64,000 nt of DNA from Ruegeria spongiae (GTDB taxonomy: Bacteria > Pseudomonadota > Alphaproteobacteria > Rhodobacterales > Rhodobacteraceae). Every line of letters starts with the position of its first letter. Within the stretch, counting starts at the first letter, position 1. Shown in pieces: positions 52,301 through 59,352 of this stretch. Made by a program: the position numbers and the translations under genes. The stretch covers positions 1 to 64,000 of the forward strand of contig NZ_JAMFMB010000023.1 in assembly GCF_023502395.1 (NCBI RefSeq), written 5' to 3'. The notes beneath the pieces were generated by a model. That model saw nothing but the letters and a program-made list of their open reading frames with translations, did no database searches and was not told the origin of the DNA.

Positions 52301-52673
52301 CGTCACCCCACAGGGCGGGCAAGACACAGGCGTCAATGACGACGCTGATTTCATCGAGGTTCTGGCCACCTCCCCCGCCGAACAGCATGGCGACCTGATC
52401 GGCGACTGGCTGAACGCCACCGTTATCCGTGTCCTCGCCCTCGACGAACATACGGGTTCGGACAGAGATCGGTCGTTGATGGAATTCGGGATGGACTCGC
52501 TGATGGCGATGGAACTGCAAAACCGGATAGCCGCTGGATTGAACATCCGAATAACGTCAACTGAATTGCTGAAAGGCCCGACGCTCAATCAACTCGTTTC
52601 AGTCGCTCTGTCGGAACTGGCGGAGCATTTGAACGGCCCATCCACTGAAGGATGGGAAGAGATCGACCTCTGA
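46302..52673 (+). CDS. PKS module 6: KS-AT-DH-ER-KR-ACP, last plus-strand module
   Basis: Fully reducing module, 2123 residues, ATG overlapping the previous stop behind AAGGA. N-terminal coiled coil (about 8-35); KS (Cys209 in DTACSAS); AT (GHSVGEY near 662; HAFHS 762-766, malonyl type); DH (His962 in HRLFGVAPFP; LDGCAQ); ER (GVNFRDV; HAITGGVGS near 1571); KR (VTGGLKGIG near 1761; ASGAG; Tyr1904 in ANYAAANGF); ACP (GMDSLMA near 2066). It has no thioesterase, and its C-terminus is unlike those of modules 2-5: it ends STEGWEEIDL, resembling the EEIVI tail of the minus-strand PKS. This suggests hand-over to a TubC-type docking domain, that is, to the NRPS at 9449-12922. IS remnants follow within about 100 bases. 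Confidence 0.95.
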   Translation: MTDRPTPDTYALLRRSADTIKRLEEQLAKAQSSAHEPIAIIGIGCRFPGGANTPEKLWSLVEQGQDAVTEVPKERWDLDEVYDPDPDAPGKAYTRCGGFLDQVDSFDAAFFGITPREAVNLDPQQRLLLEVSWEALEHAGIAPSSISGTQTGVYVGLTTHDYAIMAAAAHDHLTADAYSASGSSHSIAAGRLSYFFGLHGPSFAVDTACSASIVSVHSAVQALRSGEVDLALAGGVTLTLSEFGAILTSRARMMSFVGRCQTFDADADGYVRGEGCAMIALKRKSDALRDGDRVLAYIRGSALNQDGRSTGMTAPNGQAQVKVLRAALRDAGVSPDDISYVEAHGTGTSLGDPIEIKALGEVFGKRSADAPLHVASIKTNIGHTEGAAGVAGIIKTVMALQHKQIPAHLHFNTPNPLIPWDNLPIAIPRQTIKWPGTKDVPRRAGVSSFGFSGTNGHLILEEALETQASTPAPAYSDPVLLAISARNEAALTDSATNLAEHLRQHPHISIREAAAELALGRSHLTARTALVVADRDDALEQLDAISAGHRPHKAAFGSVPGGEPPEVAFLFSGQGAQFAGMGRQLYESEPVFRAALDRCDALLADKLDKPLLSVIFGSDEAIDPSLLNDTAYSQPALFSLEWSLSELWRSWGIVPAAAVGHSVGEYTAACVAGVFSLEEGLTLIAERGRLMSSLPNGGGMAAVFAPEAELRDLLAKHEQYSSIAAVNGPNNTVISGRLDVLEHILSDLERHEISAQKLVVSHAFHSPLMDPILDQLERTASQIQYREPQISLVSNVTGEIADGSTYSAGYWRCHAREAVRFANAISTLHQDGFADIVELGPSTTLTGLAQQCPNADKANWFASLRKGTADQTQMLETAAKLYARGQTLNWANLFPDLSRPGARAALPTYPFQRVRYWRETAARTLRSTSSSGHPFMGEAIPGAITSIYGSIGLKSTPWLGDHRLFGVAPFPAAGLLDLALSAARTAEGHDNVALEDVHILEGLILPESDDLQLQIVFKPGKGGIKTLKIYSQIHQQNAGAEWRHNMSARVLINKSVHASTACPPAPASTQTIEPEQFYTLFEDLGVKYGPAFQPVRAIRHTDTEVWGELELSKDLNTRGFTMHPALLDGCAQLIASVMQAGDVYMPVSVQKFEVMADVPERVSCHVVDTPTGDPDLQRCSLTVFAPDGTQIAQVSDLEFRKVEKRALMQVVSRQATQDWLFDVHWQPVPLGDTNRSELPGRWLILSDRSGVGDRLVRKLTEMGADVDLVPQSDESRDQLPQILQKADEATDPLHAVVNLWPLDETDAPDVISLEKAHRDILVPALHLVQSLPSRPRLCFVTRGTQSVMGEAPNLASAPLNAFAGVVASEIPQAHCLRIDLDPSENPHEDDMLFQCLWTPDREDQVAIRGETRFAARLKSGETAAIAESEPVLLDVIERGTLDGLTFVPLMRAKPQHDEVEIRVAATGVNFRDVLNTLGMYPGEPGFLGNECAGIVTAVGDATTGFAVGDEVVAMTDRCFATYVIVRSTLVIKKPAHLTMAQAAATPVAYLTAEYALCQLGTVKPGDRVLIHAITGGVGSAAAHIARRQGARVFGTAGTAAKRAEALAQGAEYVADSRSLSFVDDIQAATGGEGVDFVLNSLANEFIPASLSLLRPSGHFVEIGKNDEWHSERVAQEFPGISYDQLYLGEVTATNNQLICGILERLFSQIEAGELPPPDVRAWPLEQAKEAFRFMAQGLHRGKIVLTQTRPSRIHRDASYLVTGGLKGIGLRTAQWLTEAGATNLVLLGRTEPDQITRSILDDLKGQSITVLVRSVDVTDQNAMAALIAEIERTMPPVRGVIHCAGVVEDAMLADQTSETLARVMAPKVRGGYLLDKLTSHMTLDFFVTYASGAGLLGAPGQANYAAANGFLDALSHARRARGLPALSVDWGSWSEIGMAARVDETHQRRWAEMGLAMIDPDAGVHMLEHALFGATSAQVAILPITRDRLPPDARPLLSDLVTPQGGQDTGVNDDADFIEVLATSPAEQHGDLIGDWLNATVIRVLALDEHTGSDRDRSLMEFGMDSLMAMELQNRIAAGLNIRITSTELLKGPTLNQLVSVALSELAEHLNGPSTEGWEEIDL

Positions 52674-52774
52674 TCCTCAGCGGGCAGGCCGACTTCAGGG
52701 TTTTGAATGTGTAGACGCACCCGCTGGCCCGATGTGCCATGGTGGGTTTGCAAACAACCTGAATGGAGGCGCAA

Positions 52775-52828
52775 ATGGAAGAAGATAGCATGATTGGCCT
52801 GGATTTGGTGAAAAACGTTCGCCAGTTT
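52775..52828 (+). pseudogene. 5' stub of an IS110-like transposase gene
   Basis: A GGAGGC ribosome binding site and ATG open a frame whose first residues, SMIGLDLVKNV, match the conserved start of IS110/IS1111-family transposases (normally IGLDxAKNVFQ). Similarity stops after about 18 codons, where the sequence of an IS3-type element running the other way begins. It is a remnant, not a gene. Confidence 0.55.
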
Positions 52829-53200
52829 GACCTGCTCCCCAAGGCTCCCTCATTCATAACGAGAGTTTGCGGGTTTGGGTTTCATATTCTTCGTCGTTGG
52901 TTTGGGCAAGCGCGTCGGGCGCGGAGCCTTCGATTTGCTCATGCGTCCGGCGCGCTTCTGCCGGCGCTTGGTTGTCCAGCGATGAGTGTGGCCTGACGTT
53001 ATTATAGTCGTATCGCCAGAACACCAGCTTGCGGCGGGCGTCTTCCAGGCTGTTGAACATTTCTTCGTTCTGCAACTCGTCCCTTAGGCTGCCGTTGAAG
53101 ATTTCGATGAAGGCATTTTGCTGCGGCTTTCCCGGATCGATATAGTGCCAGTCTGCGTGGTTGTCGTTACCCGAAAGCGTGCCTATCCACGCGTTACACA
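52828..53200 (-). mobile_element. IS3-family element remnant (3' part of orfB transposase)
   Basis: The minus-strand frame ending at 52854 carries the C-terminal third of an IS3-family DDE transposase: [24 protein letters not shown] and [14 protein letters not shown] are typical, including the final catalytic Glu region. Similarity begins near 53198; upstream the frame is unrelated sequence, so the catalytic Asp residues and the whole 5' end are missing. TGACCTGCTCCCC at 52828-52840 may be the outer end of the element. It lies 30 bases from the 3' end of the neighbouring methyltransferase gene, marking a deletion or rearrangement junction between the biosynthetic cluster and the catabolic block. 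Confidence 0.8.
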
Positions 53201-53230
53201 TCAAGCCCGGCAGAAGGAGCGTTAGGGCGT

Positions 53231-54361
53231 CTATTTCCCCGAAATGACAGCAGCACCTTCTGACAAGGCTGCCAGTTTGGCATAGGCAATCGCCGGATCG
53301 ACCGCGCCGAATCCTGCAAAGGTGCCAAACCCACAATCGCTGCCTGCAATCACCCGATCACTGCCAACAAGGTTGGTAAAGCGTTCGATGCGTTGCGCGA
53401 CCAGATCGGGATGCTCGACGAAGTTTGTCGTTGTGTCGACGACACCCGGTACCAAAACCTTATCATCCGGGATGTCAGCCTTTCGGTCCCGGAACACGGT
53501 CCATTCGTGCCCGTGACGAGGGTTTGAAGTTTCGAACAGGACATAGCGTGCTCTTGTCGCCATCAGTGTGTCAAACATCTTGGCCATAGGGATATCGCAA
53601 AGATGGGGGCCTTCGTAGTTGCCCCAGCAGATATGCACCCTGACGCGATCCTTAGGTACATCAGACAAAGCATGGTTCAGCGCGTCCACATGCATCTGCG
53701 CCACCTTGACGAACTCATCATCTGAGAGATCGGTGAACAACATGTGTCGCGACAGGGCAAGGTCCGGGCAATCCAGTTGCAGATCCAGACCAGAGGCAAC
53801 AATCGTCTCGTATTCTTGCTTCATCGCGTCGGCGAGCGCGGCAAGATAAGCCTCTCGCGATTTGTAGTAATCATTCTGCAGGAAGAGCGAGATGACACCG
53901 GGGCTGGCTGCATTCATGAATCCGCGCTCGAGCCCATGTTCCGCCATCGCCGCCTTCAGGTTGGCAATGTCTTTGTTCAACTCTGCCTGCCCTTTTGAAC
54001 GGACTTCACCGGTGCACATTGGGCGCGCGTATTGCGGGGTGCCGCCCGAATCCACCAATCGTTGGAGGAAGCTTGGGAACATCTTCAGGTCCGCAGGCGC
54101 GTTTCGGGGGCTGTCGCCGGAGAAACCGGTGTAGCGATCTTTGACGTAAGTTGCGTAGCTGATCTTGGACGTCTCACCATCCGAAACGATGTCGATACCG
54201 GCCTCTTTCTGCTGCCCTACGGTGTTTGAGACCGCCGCCGTCATGCAGGCATCAAACGCTGCAGCATCAAAGGGCTCTTCCCGCTCTCGAGCGAAAATGA
54301 GATCCACGACGTCTTGCGTACGGGGCAAGCTGCCCACATGGGTCGTCAGAACTCGGGTCAT
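53231..54361 (-). CDS. MetE-family (cobalamin-independent methionine synthase-like) zinc enzyme
   Basis: Protein of 376 residues resembling the C-terminal catalytic half of MetE and short relatives such as epoxyalkane:coenzyme M transferase. Putative zinc ligands are visible: His243 and Cys245 (VHICWGN), Glu277 (LFETSN) and Cys343 (AGSDCGFG). MetE's N-terminal half is absent, so it is not a full methionine synthase; short homologues use small thiol or methyl donors. The ATG at 54361 follows AAGGGAGACC; an upstream ATG has no ribosome binding site. It is the last gene of the catabolic operon, so a methyl- or thiol-transfer step on a pathway intermediate is plausible, but the substrate is unknown. 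Confidence 0.85.
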   Translation of the reverse strand: MTRVLTTHVGSLPRTQDVVDLIFAREREEPFDAAAFDACMTAAVSNTVGQQKEAGIDIVSDGETSKISYATYVKDRYTGFSGDSPRNAPADLKMFPSFLQRLVDSGGTPQYARPMCTGEVRSKGQAELNKDIANLKAAMAEHGLERGFMNAASPGVISLFLQNDYYKSREAYLAALADAMKQEYETIVASGLDLQLDCPDLALSRHMLFTDLSDDEFVKVAQMHVDALNHALSDVPKDRVRVHICWGNYEGPHLCDIPMAKMFDTLMATRARYVLFETSNPRHGHEWTVFRDRKADIPDDKVLVPGVVDTTTNFVEHPDLVAQRIERFTNLVGSDRVIAGSDCGFGTFAGFGAVDPAIAYAKLAALSEGAAVISGK

Positions 54362-54433
54362 CCTGGTCTCCCTTGTTACCATTTGATGTTGTCTTGGCAC
54401 CTGAATTCATCAGGCAGCCACCTTTTTTTGTGC

Positions 54434-55396
54434 CTAGTTCCCCGTCCAGGTCGCACCGGCCGGATCGTCTGTCGCGGTGACGCGATAGAGGCCCGCCTGA
54501 CCCGTCATCGAGGGCGCGACGCTATAGCTTTCACCTGGCAAAACCAGTGCGGTGTCGCCACCGGATAGGGTGGTCTCATACTCATCGACCGTGATGCGCC
54601 AATGACCGCTTGTTGGCATTAGAACCACTGGCTTTTCTGCTGCGATCGGCTCTGAAATGCCGCAACCGCGCCCTAGGAATTCGACCTCGAAGCCGGGCTT
54701 GTCCTTGATCAGGCCGTTTTTGCCAATCACCACAACCGGCTTGCTGGCAGAAAGCGCCATCAGATCCCAGTAGCGCGCGACATATTTGCCGATAACGGTC
54801 TCAACCGGAACTTCAGGGAAGGATTTGAGCTGCTCCTCGGTCAATAGCGGCATCGAACGCACGTCTTTGGGCAGTTCCTGACCCTGTTTTTTGTCGTACA
54901 AAATGCCATTGTTCCCCAACATCAGCCCATGGGCCTGAGCGTCTTGGATAACCTGAGGCGCCCATGTCACCCCTCCGCCTGCATCGTCGCCGCCCAGGAT
55001 CGCCATGATCATTCCGTAATCCTGGCCGACATTTTCGAACCCGCGAAAAATACCGGTGGGGATGTTAAAAATATCCCCTTCTTCGGCTATGAACTCGCCA
55101 TCCGTGCCATGGCGACCCCAGAAAAAGCGCCAGCGGCCCTTGACAACAAAAAAGACCTCGGCCGTGGTGTGGCTGTGCAACGAATTTCGGCATTTCGGCG
55201 GTTGACCCGCCGCGCCGATGTTGAAGCCGATCTTGTCTGTAATGTGGACATGCTGGTCGGGGCTTTCGGACACGCCACCGCCGACAATTGTAAAGTTCTC
55301 CTTTTGGTCCGAGCCGGGTGTATGGGCGTCGATGAAGGCGGTCTTGCAGGGTTTCAGCTCGCCGTAACGAACGATGCGTTGCTGGATGGTGCTCAT
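54434..55396 (-). CDS. Cupin-fold protein
   Basis: 320-residue cupin. The first cupin motif is clear near 75-90 (LHSHTTAEVFFVVKG, with the HxH and Glu metal ligands); the second reads GDIFNIPTGIFRGFEN, where the usual metal-binding His appears to be Arg. A weaker second cupin half is seen near 245-300 (HWRITVDEYETTLSGGD). AAGGAG precedes the ATG. It could be a dioxygenase, isomerase or a binding protein; the missing second-motif His makes classical 3-His-1-Glu metal binding doubtful. It lies between the SnoaL-like and MetE-like genes of the same operon, separated from the former by 152 bases with two hairpins. Confidence 0.8.
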   Translation of the reverse strand: MSTIQQRIVRYGELKPCKTAFIDAHTPGSDQKENFTIVGGGVSESPDQHVHITDKIGFNIGAAGQPPKCRNSLHSHTTAEVFFVVKGRWRFFWGRHGTDGEFIAEEGDIFNIPTGIFRGFENVGQDYGMIMAILGGDDAGGGVTWAPQVIQDAQAHGLMLGNNGILYDKKQGQELPKDVRSMPLLTEEQLKSFPEVPVETVIGKYVARYWDLMALSASKPVVVIGKNGLIKDKPGFEVEFLGRGCGISEPIAAEKPVVLMPTSGHWRITVDEYETTLSGGDTALVLPGESYSVAPSMTGQAGLYRVTATDDPAGATWTGN

Positions 55397-55417
55397 GGTG
55401 TTCTCTCCTTGGCATTT

Positions 55418-55469
55418 GGGGGTGTTTGGATCAAACCCCCATCCCCCGGAGGGCGGTTGTTCAACCGCC
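55418..55469. repeat. Two adjacent inverted repeats between SnoaL-like and cupin genes
   Basis: GGGGG-TG-TTTG (55418-55428) pairs with CAAACCCCC (55432-55440) with a two-base bulge, and GGCGGTTG (55452-55459) pairs perfectly with CAACCGCC (55462-55469). They occupy the only sizeable gap inside the operon. No T-run follows on the minus strand, so an RNA processing or stability element is more likely than a terminator. Confidence 0.45.
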
Positions 55470-55548
55470 GTGCGCGCAGTGAGGTGCGATGAGTATGATA
55501 CCGCCGCGCCGCCTGGCTGGCATCCAGATATGATACCTTGCGGGTCAC

Positions 55549-56520
55549 TCAGACCTCCCCGGACTGCAACAGAATCTGCTTCCAGATGGCCACCTCGTCA
55601 TATAGCGAGAATTCCCGGCGCAGCCCCCAGGGGCCGAATTCGGCGTGACTCATCCCCATGACATGCACTTGCACGCCGGTTGGACGACCAAATGTGCCCC
55701 AGCCGTCATGGGATCCGTCCAGAGACCAGCGGATTGCGGCACGCGGGGACATCATGCCACCGTCCATGCCGATCTGATGGTGGATATTGAACGTCGCATT
55801 TGGAAACGAAGACCGCAGACCGACCCAGAACCGACTGATTGCCTCGCGCCCAATCGCCTGTTTCGCGCCAGCATATTCGCCAATCACCGCGCGATCATAA
55901 TCCGCGAGGATGTGGTTGAAATCCTTGTTCATGATCCGGGTGAGCGTGTCGGAATACCGCGCGCCCCATTCATTGTCATTGCCGGTGCCGTGATAGCCTC
56001 CATCGACATCGATATCGGGTGTGAAGGGACGCCCGGCCTCTTCCGGACCACCCTCGGCGGCGATCAGGTCCCGGGTATAGCTCTCTGGCTCAAATCCCAA
56101 CTGGCGCACCAGACCTCCGTAATCGCGAACCAGCCACTCGTCATAGATCGTTTCGCCCCTGGCGGCACAATCCGCAATGACACGCACCGTCCATTTCTTG
56201 CCGCTGGCCTTGCCAAACTGACCATCCTGCAAATGCGTGGCCGTCGTCAGCAGCCGGTGAGAAGACAAAGCCCCATGTTCTTCGGATTGAGACCAGATGA
56301 CGTCTTCGCCATAGAGCTGCCGGTCGGGAAATTCGTGGCAGGTTGCCATGGTCGCAGCGATGACACCCTGATTGCCACGGCTTATGCCCATCGGAGTACG
56401 AACAGGGATGTCGGCTGCATAATAACGGTCGAGCGTTTCGGTTCCCCGATCCTCCCAAATTTCTTTGGTGATCCCGAGGATATAATCGGGGAAGTCTTTC
56501 CACTTCTCGGCATAGGTCAT
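55549..56520 (-). CDS. SnoaL/NTF2-like protein, two domains
   Basis: 323 residues with two SnoaL-like (polyketide-cyclase/ester-cyclase, NTF2-fold) halves: about 1-150 (FPDYILGITKEIWEDRG, RYYAADIPVRTPMG, YDEWLVRDYGGLVRQLG) and 185-315 (GREAISRFWVGLRSSFP, IRWSLDGSHDGWG). Members of this fold catalyse ring closure, hydrolysis, dehydration or isomerisation, often with a His/Asp pair. No polyketide is made by this block, so the name SnoaL should not be read as a function. The ATG overlaps the stop of the LacI-type regulator gene (ATGA). Confidence 0.82.
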   Translation of the reverse strand: MTYAEKWKDFPDYILGITKEIWEDRGTETLDRYYAADIPVRTPMGISRGNQGVIAATMATCHEFPDRQLYGEDVIWSQSEEHGALSSHRLLTTATHLQDGQFGKASGKKWTVRVIADCAARGETIYDEWLVRDYGGLVRQLGFEPESYTRDLIAAEGGPEEAGRPFTPDIDVDGGYHGTGNDNEWGARYSDTLTRIMNKDFNHILADYDRAVIGEYAGAKQAIGREAISRFWVGLRSSFPNATFNIHHQIGMDGGMMSPRAAIRWSLDGSHDGWGTFGRPTGVQVHVMGMSHAEFGPWGLRREFSLYDEVAIWKQILLQSGEV

Positions 56521-57530
56521 GTGCTGAAGCCCTTTGGTTTTCTGGCCGAGCCCCTGATCTTGAGGGGGCCAGGGATCTGAATGCGCTCAGAGGCCGCGCC
56601 CTGCTCAATCCGGGCAAGCAGAATTTCTACGGTGGCGGTGACCATCTTGTTGATCGGCTGGCGAATGGTTGTCAGGTCATAGGCGGGCCAGGCCGCGATG
56701 GGGACATCGTCATAGCCGACGATGCTGACATCCTCTGGAACGGACAGGCCAAGCTCGAAACGCAAGCAGTCCATCACTGCAAAGGCCATGTGGTCGTTTC
56801 CCACAAATATTGCGTCTGGCCGATCCGAAGTACCGCACAGCTTCCGTGCGATTATTGCGGCGTCGTCCTGACTGTATCTGCCATCCTCTATCGCGACGGG
56901 TTCAACTCCGTGATCTTTAAGGCCGTCGACAAAACCGCGCATGCGATCAAGTCCGGTCGAAGAGCCCTGCCAGCCCGAAACATGCGCGATTTTCCGATGG
57001 CCACCAGAGGCAAGAAAATGCGCAACCGTACGCCCGCCTTCAATATTGTTCGAGGTCACCTGTGCCAGAGTACCGGTTTCCTGCCCCCGGTTGAACATCA
57101 CCACCGGAATGCCCGCATCGTCACAGCGCTTGGCAATGTCATTGGACATGTCGACAGAGGCCGTTATGATCCCATCCACCTGATAGGACATCAGTTCTTC
57201 GACGATCTGGCCGACATTGCCATCATTTTGAGCCATGAAGAGCAGGATGTGATAGCCACGTTCTTTCAAAGCGCGATCCAGATATTCCAGCGCCATCGGA
57301 TAGAACTGGTTTTCCAGATAGGCCACAACGACGCCGATCACTCGGCTTTTGCCGGTGATCATTGCGCGCGCCAACGTGTTTGGACGATAGCCCAGTTCTT
57401 CAGCGGCCTTGGTCACCTTGTCTCGCGTCGCTGCCGAGGCCGAAGCACCGGGGGTAAACACACGGCTGACCGCCGACTGGCTTACGCCGGCAAGACGGGC
57501 CACGTCGAAGGATGTGACTTTGTCCGCCAT
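56517..57530 (-). CDS. LacI-family transcriptional regulator
   Basis: 337-residue repressor. Residues 3-25 form the LacI helix-turn-helix (FDVARLAGVSQSAVSRVF), followed by the hinge helix region (GYRPNTLARAMITGKS) and a periplasmic-binding-protein-like effector domain (about 60-330). The ATG at 57530 is chosen because it overlaps the stop of the dehydrogenase gene (TGATG); an upstream codon would add five residues. It is embedded in the operon it presumably controls, giving autoregulation. The effector is probably the transported compound or an early intermediate; the palindrome at 63566-63587 is a candidate binding site. Confidence 0.92.
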   Translation of the reverse strand: MADKVTSFDVARLAGVSQSAVSRVFTPGASASAATRDKVTKAAEELGYRPNTLARAMITGKSRVIGVVVAYLENQFYPMALEYLDRALKERGYHILLFMAQNDGNVGQIVEELMSYQVDGIITASVDMSNDIAKRCDDAGIPVVMFNRGQETGTLAQVTSNNIEGGRTVAHFLASGGHRKIAHVSGWQGSSTGLDRMRGFVDGLKDHGVEPVAIEDGRYSQDDAAIIARKLCGTSDRPDAIFVGNDHMAFAVMDCLRFELGLSVPEDVSIVGYDDVPIAAWPAYDLTTIRQPINKMVTATVEILLARIEQGAASERIQIPGPLKIRGSARKPKGFST

Positions 57531-58294
57531 CAGTCCGCAGTCCATCCGCCATCGACCAGCAAGGCTGCTCCGGTGACAAGGCTTGCAGCATCCGAGGCAA
57601 GATAAACTGCAGCACCAGTGATATCGCTCAACTCGCCTACGCGTCCCAGTTTGATCTTCTCTTCAATCCAGGCGCGGCGTTCCGGATTGGCCAGCGTTTG
57701 CTCGGCCAGAGGCGTGCGGATGAAGGTCGGGGCAATCGAGTTGACGCGGATGTCACGCGGGCCCCATTCGATCGCCATCGACTTGGTAAATCCTTCAACC
57801 GCATGCTTTGTACCGCAGTAAACGGCTCGGTCTATGCCACCGACCTGGCCCATCTGGCTGGTGATGTTGATCAGGCTGCCTGGCTTTCCTGCTTTGATAA
57901 GCCCATGCGCGACTGTGCGCGTTAGAAAATAGGCCCCCTTGAAGTTGAGATCGCTCACGGCGTCGAAATCAACCTCAGTGGTTTCCAGCGCCGGGGAATG
58001 CCGGGCCAGACCTGCAGAGTTGATCAGGATGTCGAAAGGATCACGCGCATCCACTGCAGCCTCGGTCGCAGCAATGTCAGCAACATTCATTGCCAGACTC
58101 CGAGCCGCCCAGCCCTTTGCCGCAAAAGCTTCGGCGATGTCGTTCAATTTATCCTCGGAACGTGCGGCCAGTGTAACCTCGGCCCCGTGGCTAGCCAGCG
58201 CTGTCGCGCAGGCCAGGCCAATCCCAGAGGATGCCCCAGCAACCAAGGCGCGCTTGCCATCAAGGCGGAAAGATGGGGCAGGAGGCAGGTTCAT
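57530..58294 (-). CDS. Short-chain dehydrogenase/reductase
   Basis: 254 residues, the normal length of classical SDR enzymes. Cofactor motif AGASSGIG near 19, NSAG near 90, catalytic Ser in NITSQ and the YCGTK active site. The ATG at 58294 overlaps the preceding stop (TGATG) and is favoured over a far upstream codon that would add 41 residues lacking similarity. The C-terminal DGGWTAD is typical. Likely an NAD(P)-dependent alcohol oxidation or ketone reduction, acting with the HisD-like enzyme in the same operon. Confidence 0.92.
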   Translation of the reverse strand: MNLPPAPSFRLDGKRALVAGASSGIGLACATALASHGAEVTLAARSEDKLNDIAEAFAAKGWAARSLAMNVADIAATEAAVDARDPFDILINSAGLARHSPALETTEVDFDAVSDLNFKGAYFLTRTVAHGLIKAGKPGSLINITSQMGQVGGIDRAVYCGTKHAVEGFTKSMAIEWGPRDIRVNSIAPTFIRTPLAEQTLANPERRAWIEEKIKLGRVGELSDITGAAVYLASDAASLVTGAALLVDGGWTAD

Positions 58295-59346
58295 CAGGGA
58301 TCTCCAACAGGATAGGGCACACGTCCCGGGACACGGGCCTTGTTGAATTCGCGCAGTCTGGCAAAAACGTCCACCCCCAACTGCTGGTAGGCGTCCAGAA
58401 GGTCGACCATCACCCAATTCTCGCGAATGCGGCCCCGCTCAACGCGCCAGAAATCCAGACTGCGCATCGAGATACGCTTGCCCGACGGCGCGATACCCAT
58501 CCAGCCATCATGCGTGACGGTTTGGATCATGTCGGGCCAGCCGGTAACCGCCACGTAAGGCCCGTCGCCAAAGAAATGATAGGTGATGTCATCCAGATAT
58601 TGCCCCCTGTCAGGCATACTCGACAAGAACGGGATCTGATGCCAATTGCGGAACCCGCGTATGCCCCGGCAAGTGCCGATACCCGCTGGCCCGTACCAGT
58701 TCATGTTCTCGTGCCAGAACCGCGCCATCTCCATGACCTCGGGTCCGCCCTGCGAAGGATGCCGCTTCATGTGGTTGAGCATATCCACGATCAGATCGCG
58801 GCTCGCGTTACTTTCTGTCTCATCGCGCGCCGGGCGTACAAGGCCATCACCCGACGCCGGACCTGGGACGAGTATCTCGGCGCCAAGCGAGGGCGCCATC
58901 GGCCACGCGCCGACCTGCATCATGACTTCGGGCAGATCCCAGATCATCTGCATCTCGACAATCTTGCCGCCCGCGATCCGGCAATACTCATGGAACCGCA
59001 TATGCGCGAGGTGCCCGGACGGAGGAATATCCAGCAACGGGCCTGCGAATGTGCCGACATAATGCCCGCCGCACCCGACCCAGTCAGCGCCATGTTCGTC
59101 CTGTCCGGCCACAGCCAGCCAGTCGCGCCGTTCCGCATCCGGCCACGCCGCGCGCAGAGGGGTCAGCACGTTCTGAAAGAACGCCTCCGGGCCAACCTGA
59201 TCCCCGAAGGGATGGCAGCAATGGAACACCGCGTCCGGGGCGCAAAGCGATCCAAGCAGGCCCCGGAGCAGCGTCTCGTCCCAGTCGTAAAGCGCCGCCC
59301 GCAGCGGTGTCAGCAATTTACGATTGGCGTCGTGAGGCGTTGACAT
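58294..59346 (-). CDS. SnoaL/NTF2-like protein, two domains
   Basis: 350-residue protein with two NTF2-like halves: about 5-165 (CAPDAVFHCCHPFGDQVG, GHYVGTFAGPLLDIPPSG, IVEMQMIWDLPEVMMQVG) and 190-340 (FWHENMNWYGPAGIGTCRG, IAPSGKRISMRSLDFWRVERG, ENWVMVDLLDAYQQLG). The second half has the full signature shared with the other proteins of this group: small-residue-rich loop, P-S-G-K-R, then DFWR...GxIxEN.VMVD. It lies six bases after the HisD-like gene and overlaps the dehydrogenase gene. Probable role: hydration, dehydration or ring-opening step on the pathway substrate; not identifiable from sequence. Confidence 0.85.
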   Translation of the reverse strand: MSTPHDANRKLLTPLRAALYDWDETLLRGLLGSLCAPDAVFHCCHPFGDQVGPEAFFQNVLTPLRAAWPDAERRDWLAVAGQDEHGADWVGCGGHYVGTFAGPLLDIPPSGHLAHMRFHEYCRIAGGKIVEMQMIWDLPEVMMQVGAWPMAPSLGAEILVPGPASGDGLVRPARDETESNASRDLIVDMLNHMKRHPSQGGPEVMEMARFWHENMNWYGPAGIGTCRGIRGFRNWHQIPFLSSMPDRGQYLDDITYHFFGDGPYVAVTGWPDMIQTVTHDGWMGIAPSGKRISMRSLDFWRVERGRIRENWVMVDLLDAYQQLGVDVFARLREFNKARVPGRVPYPVGDP

Positions 59347-59352
59347 GCGGTA

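Noticed and set aside
16797-52673. Repeated near-identical stretches between PKS modules as a DNA repeat family
   Set aside because: The similarity follows conserved KS, AT and ACP motifs at the protein level; I saw no long exact DNA repeats that would suggest recent duplication.
53201-53336. N-terminal part of the minus-strand transposase frame
   Set aside because: The first 46 codons show no transposase similarity and overlap the 3' end of the MetE-like gene; the frame is open by chance.
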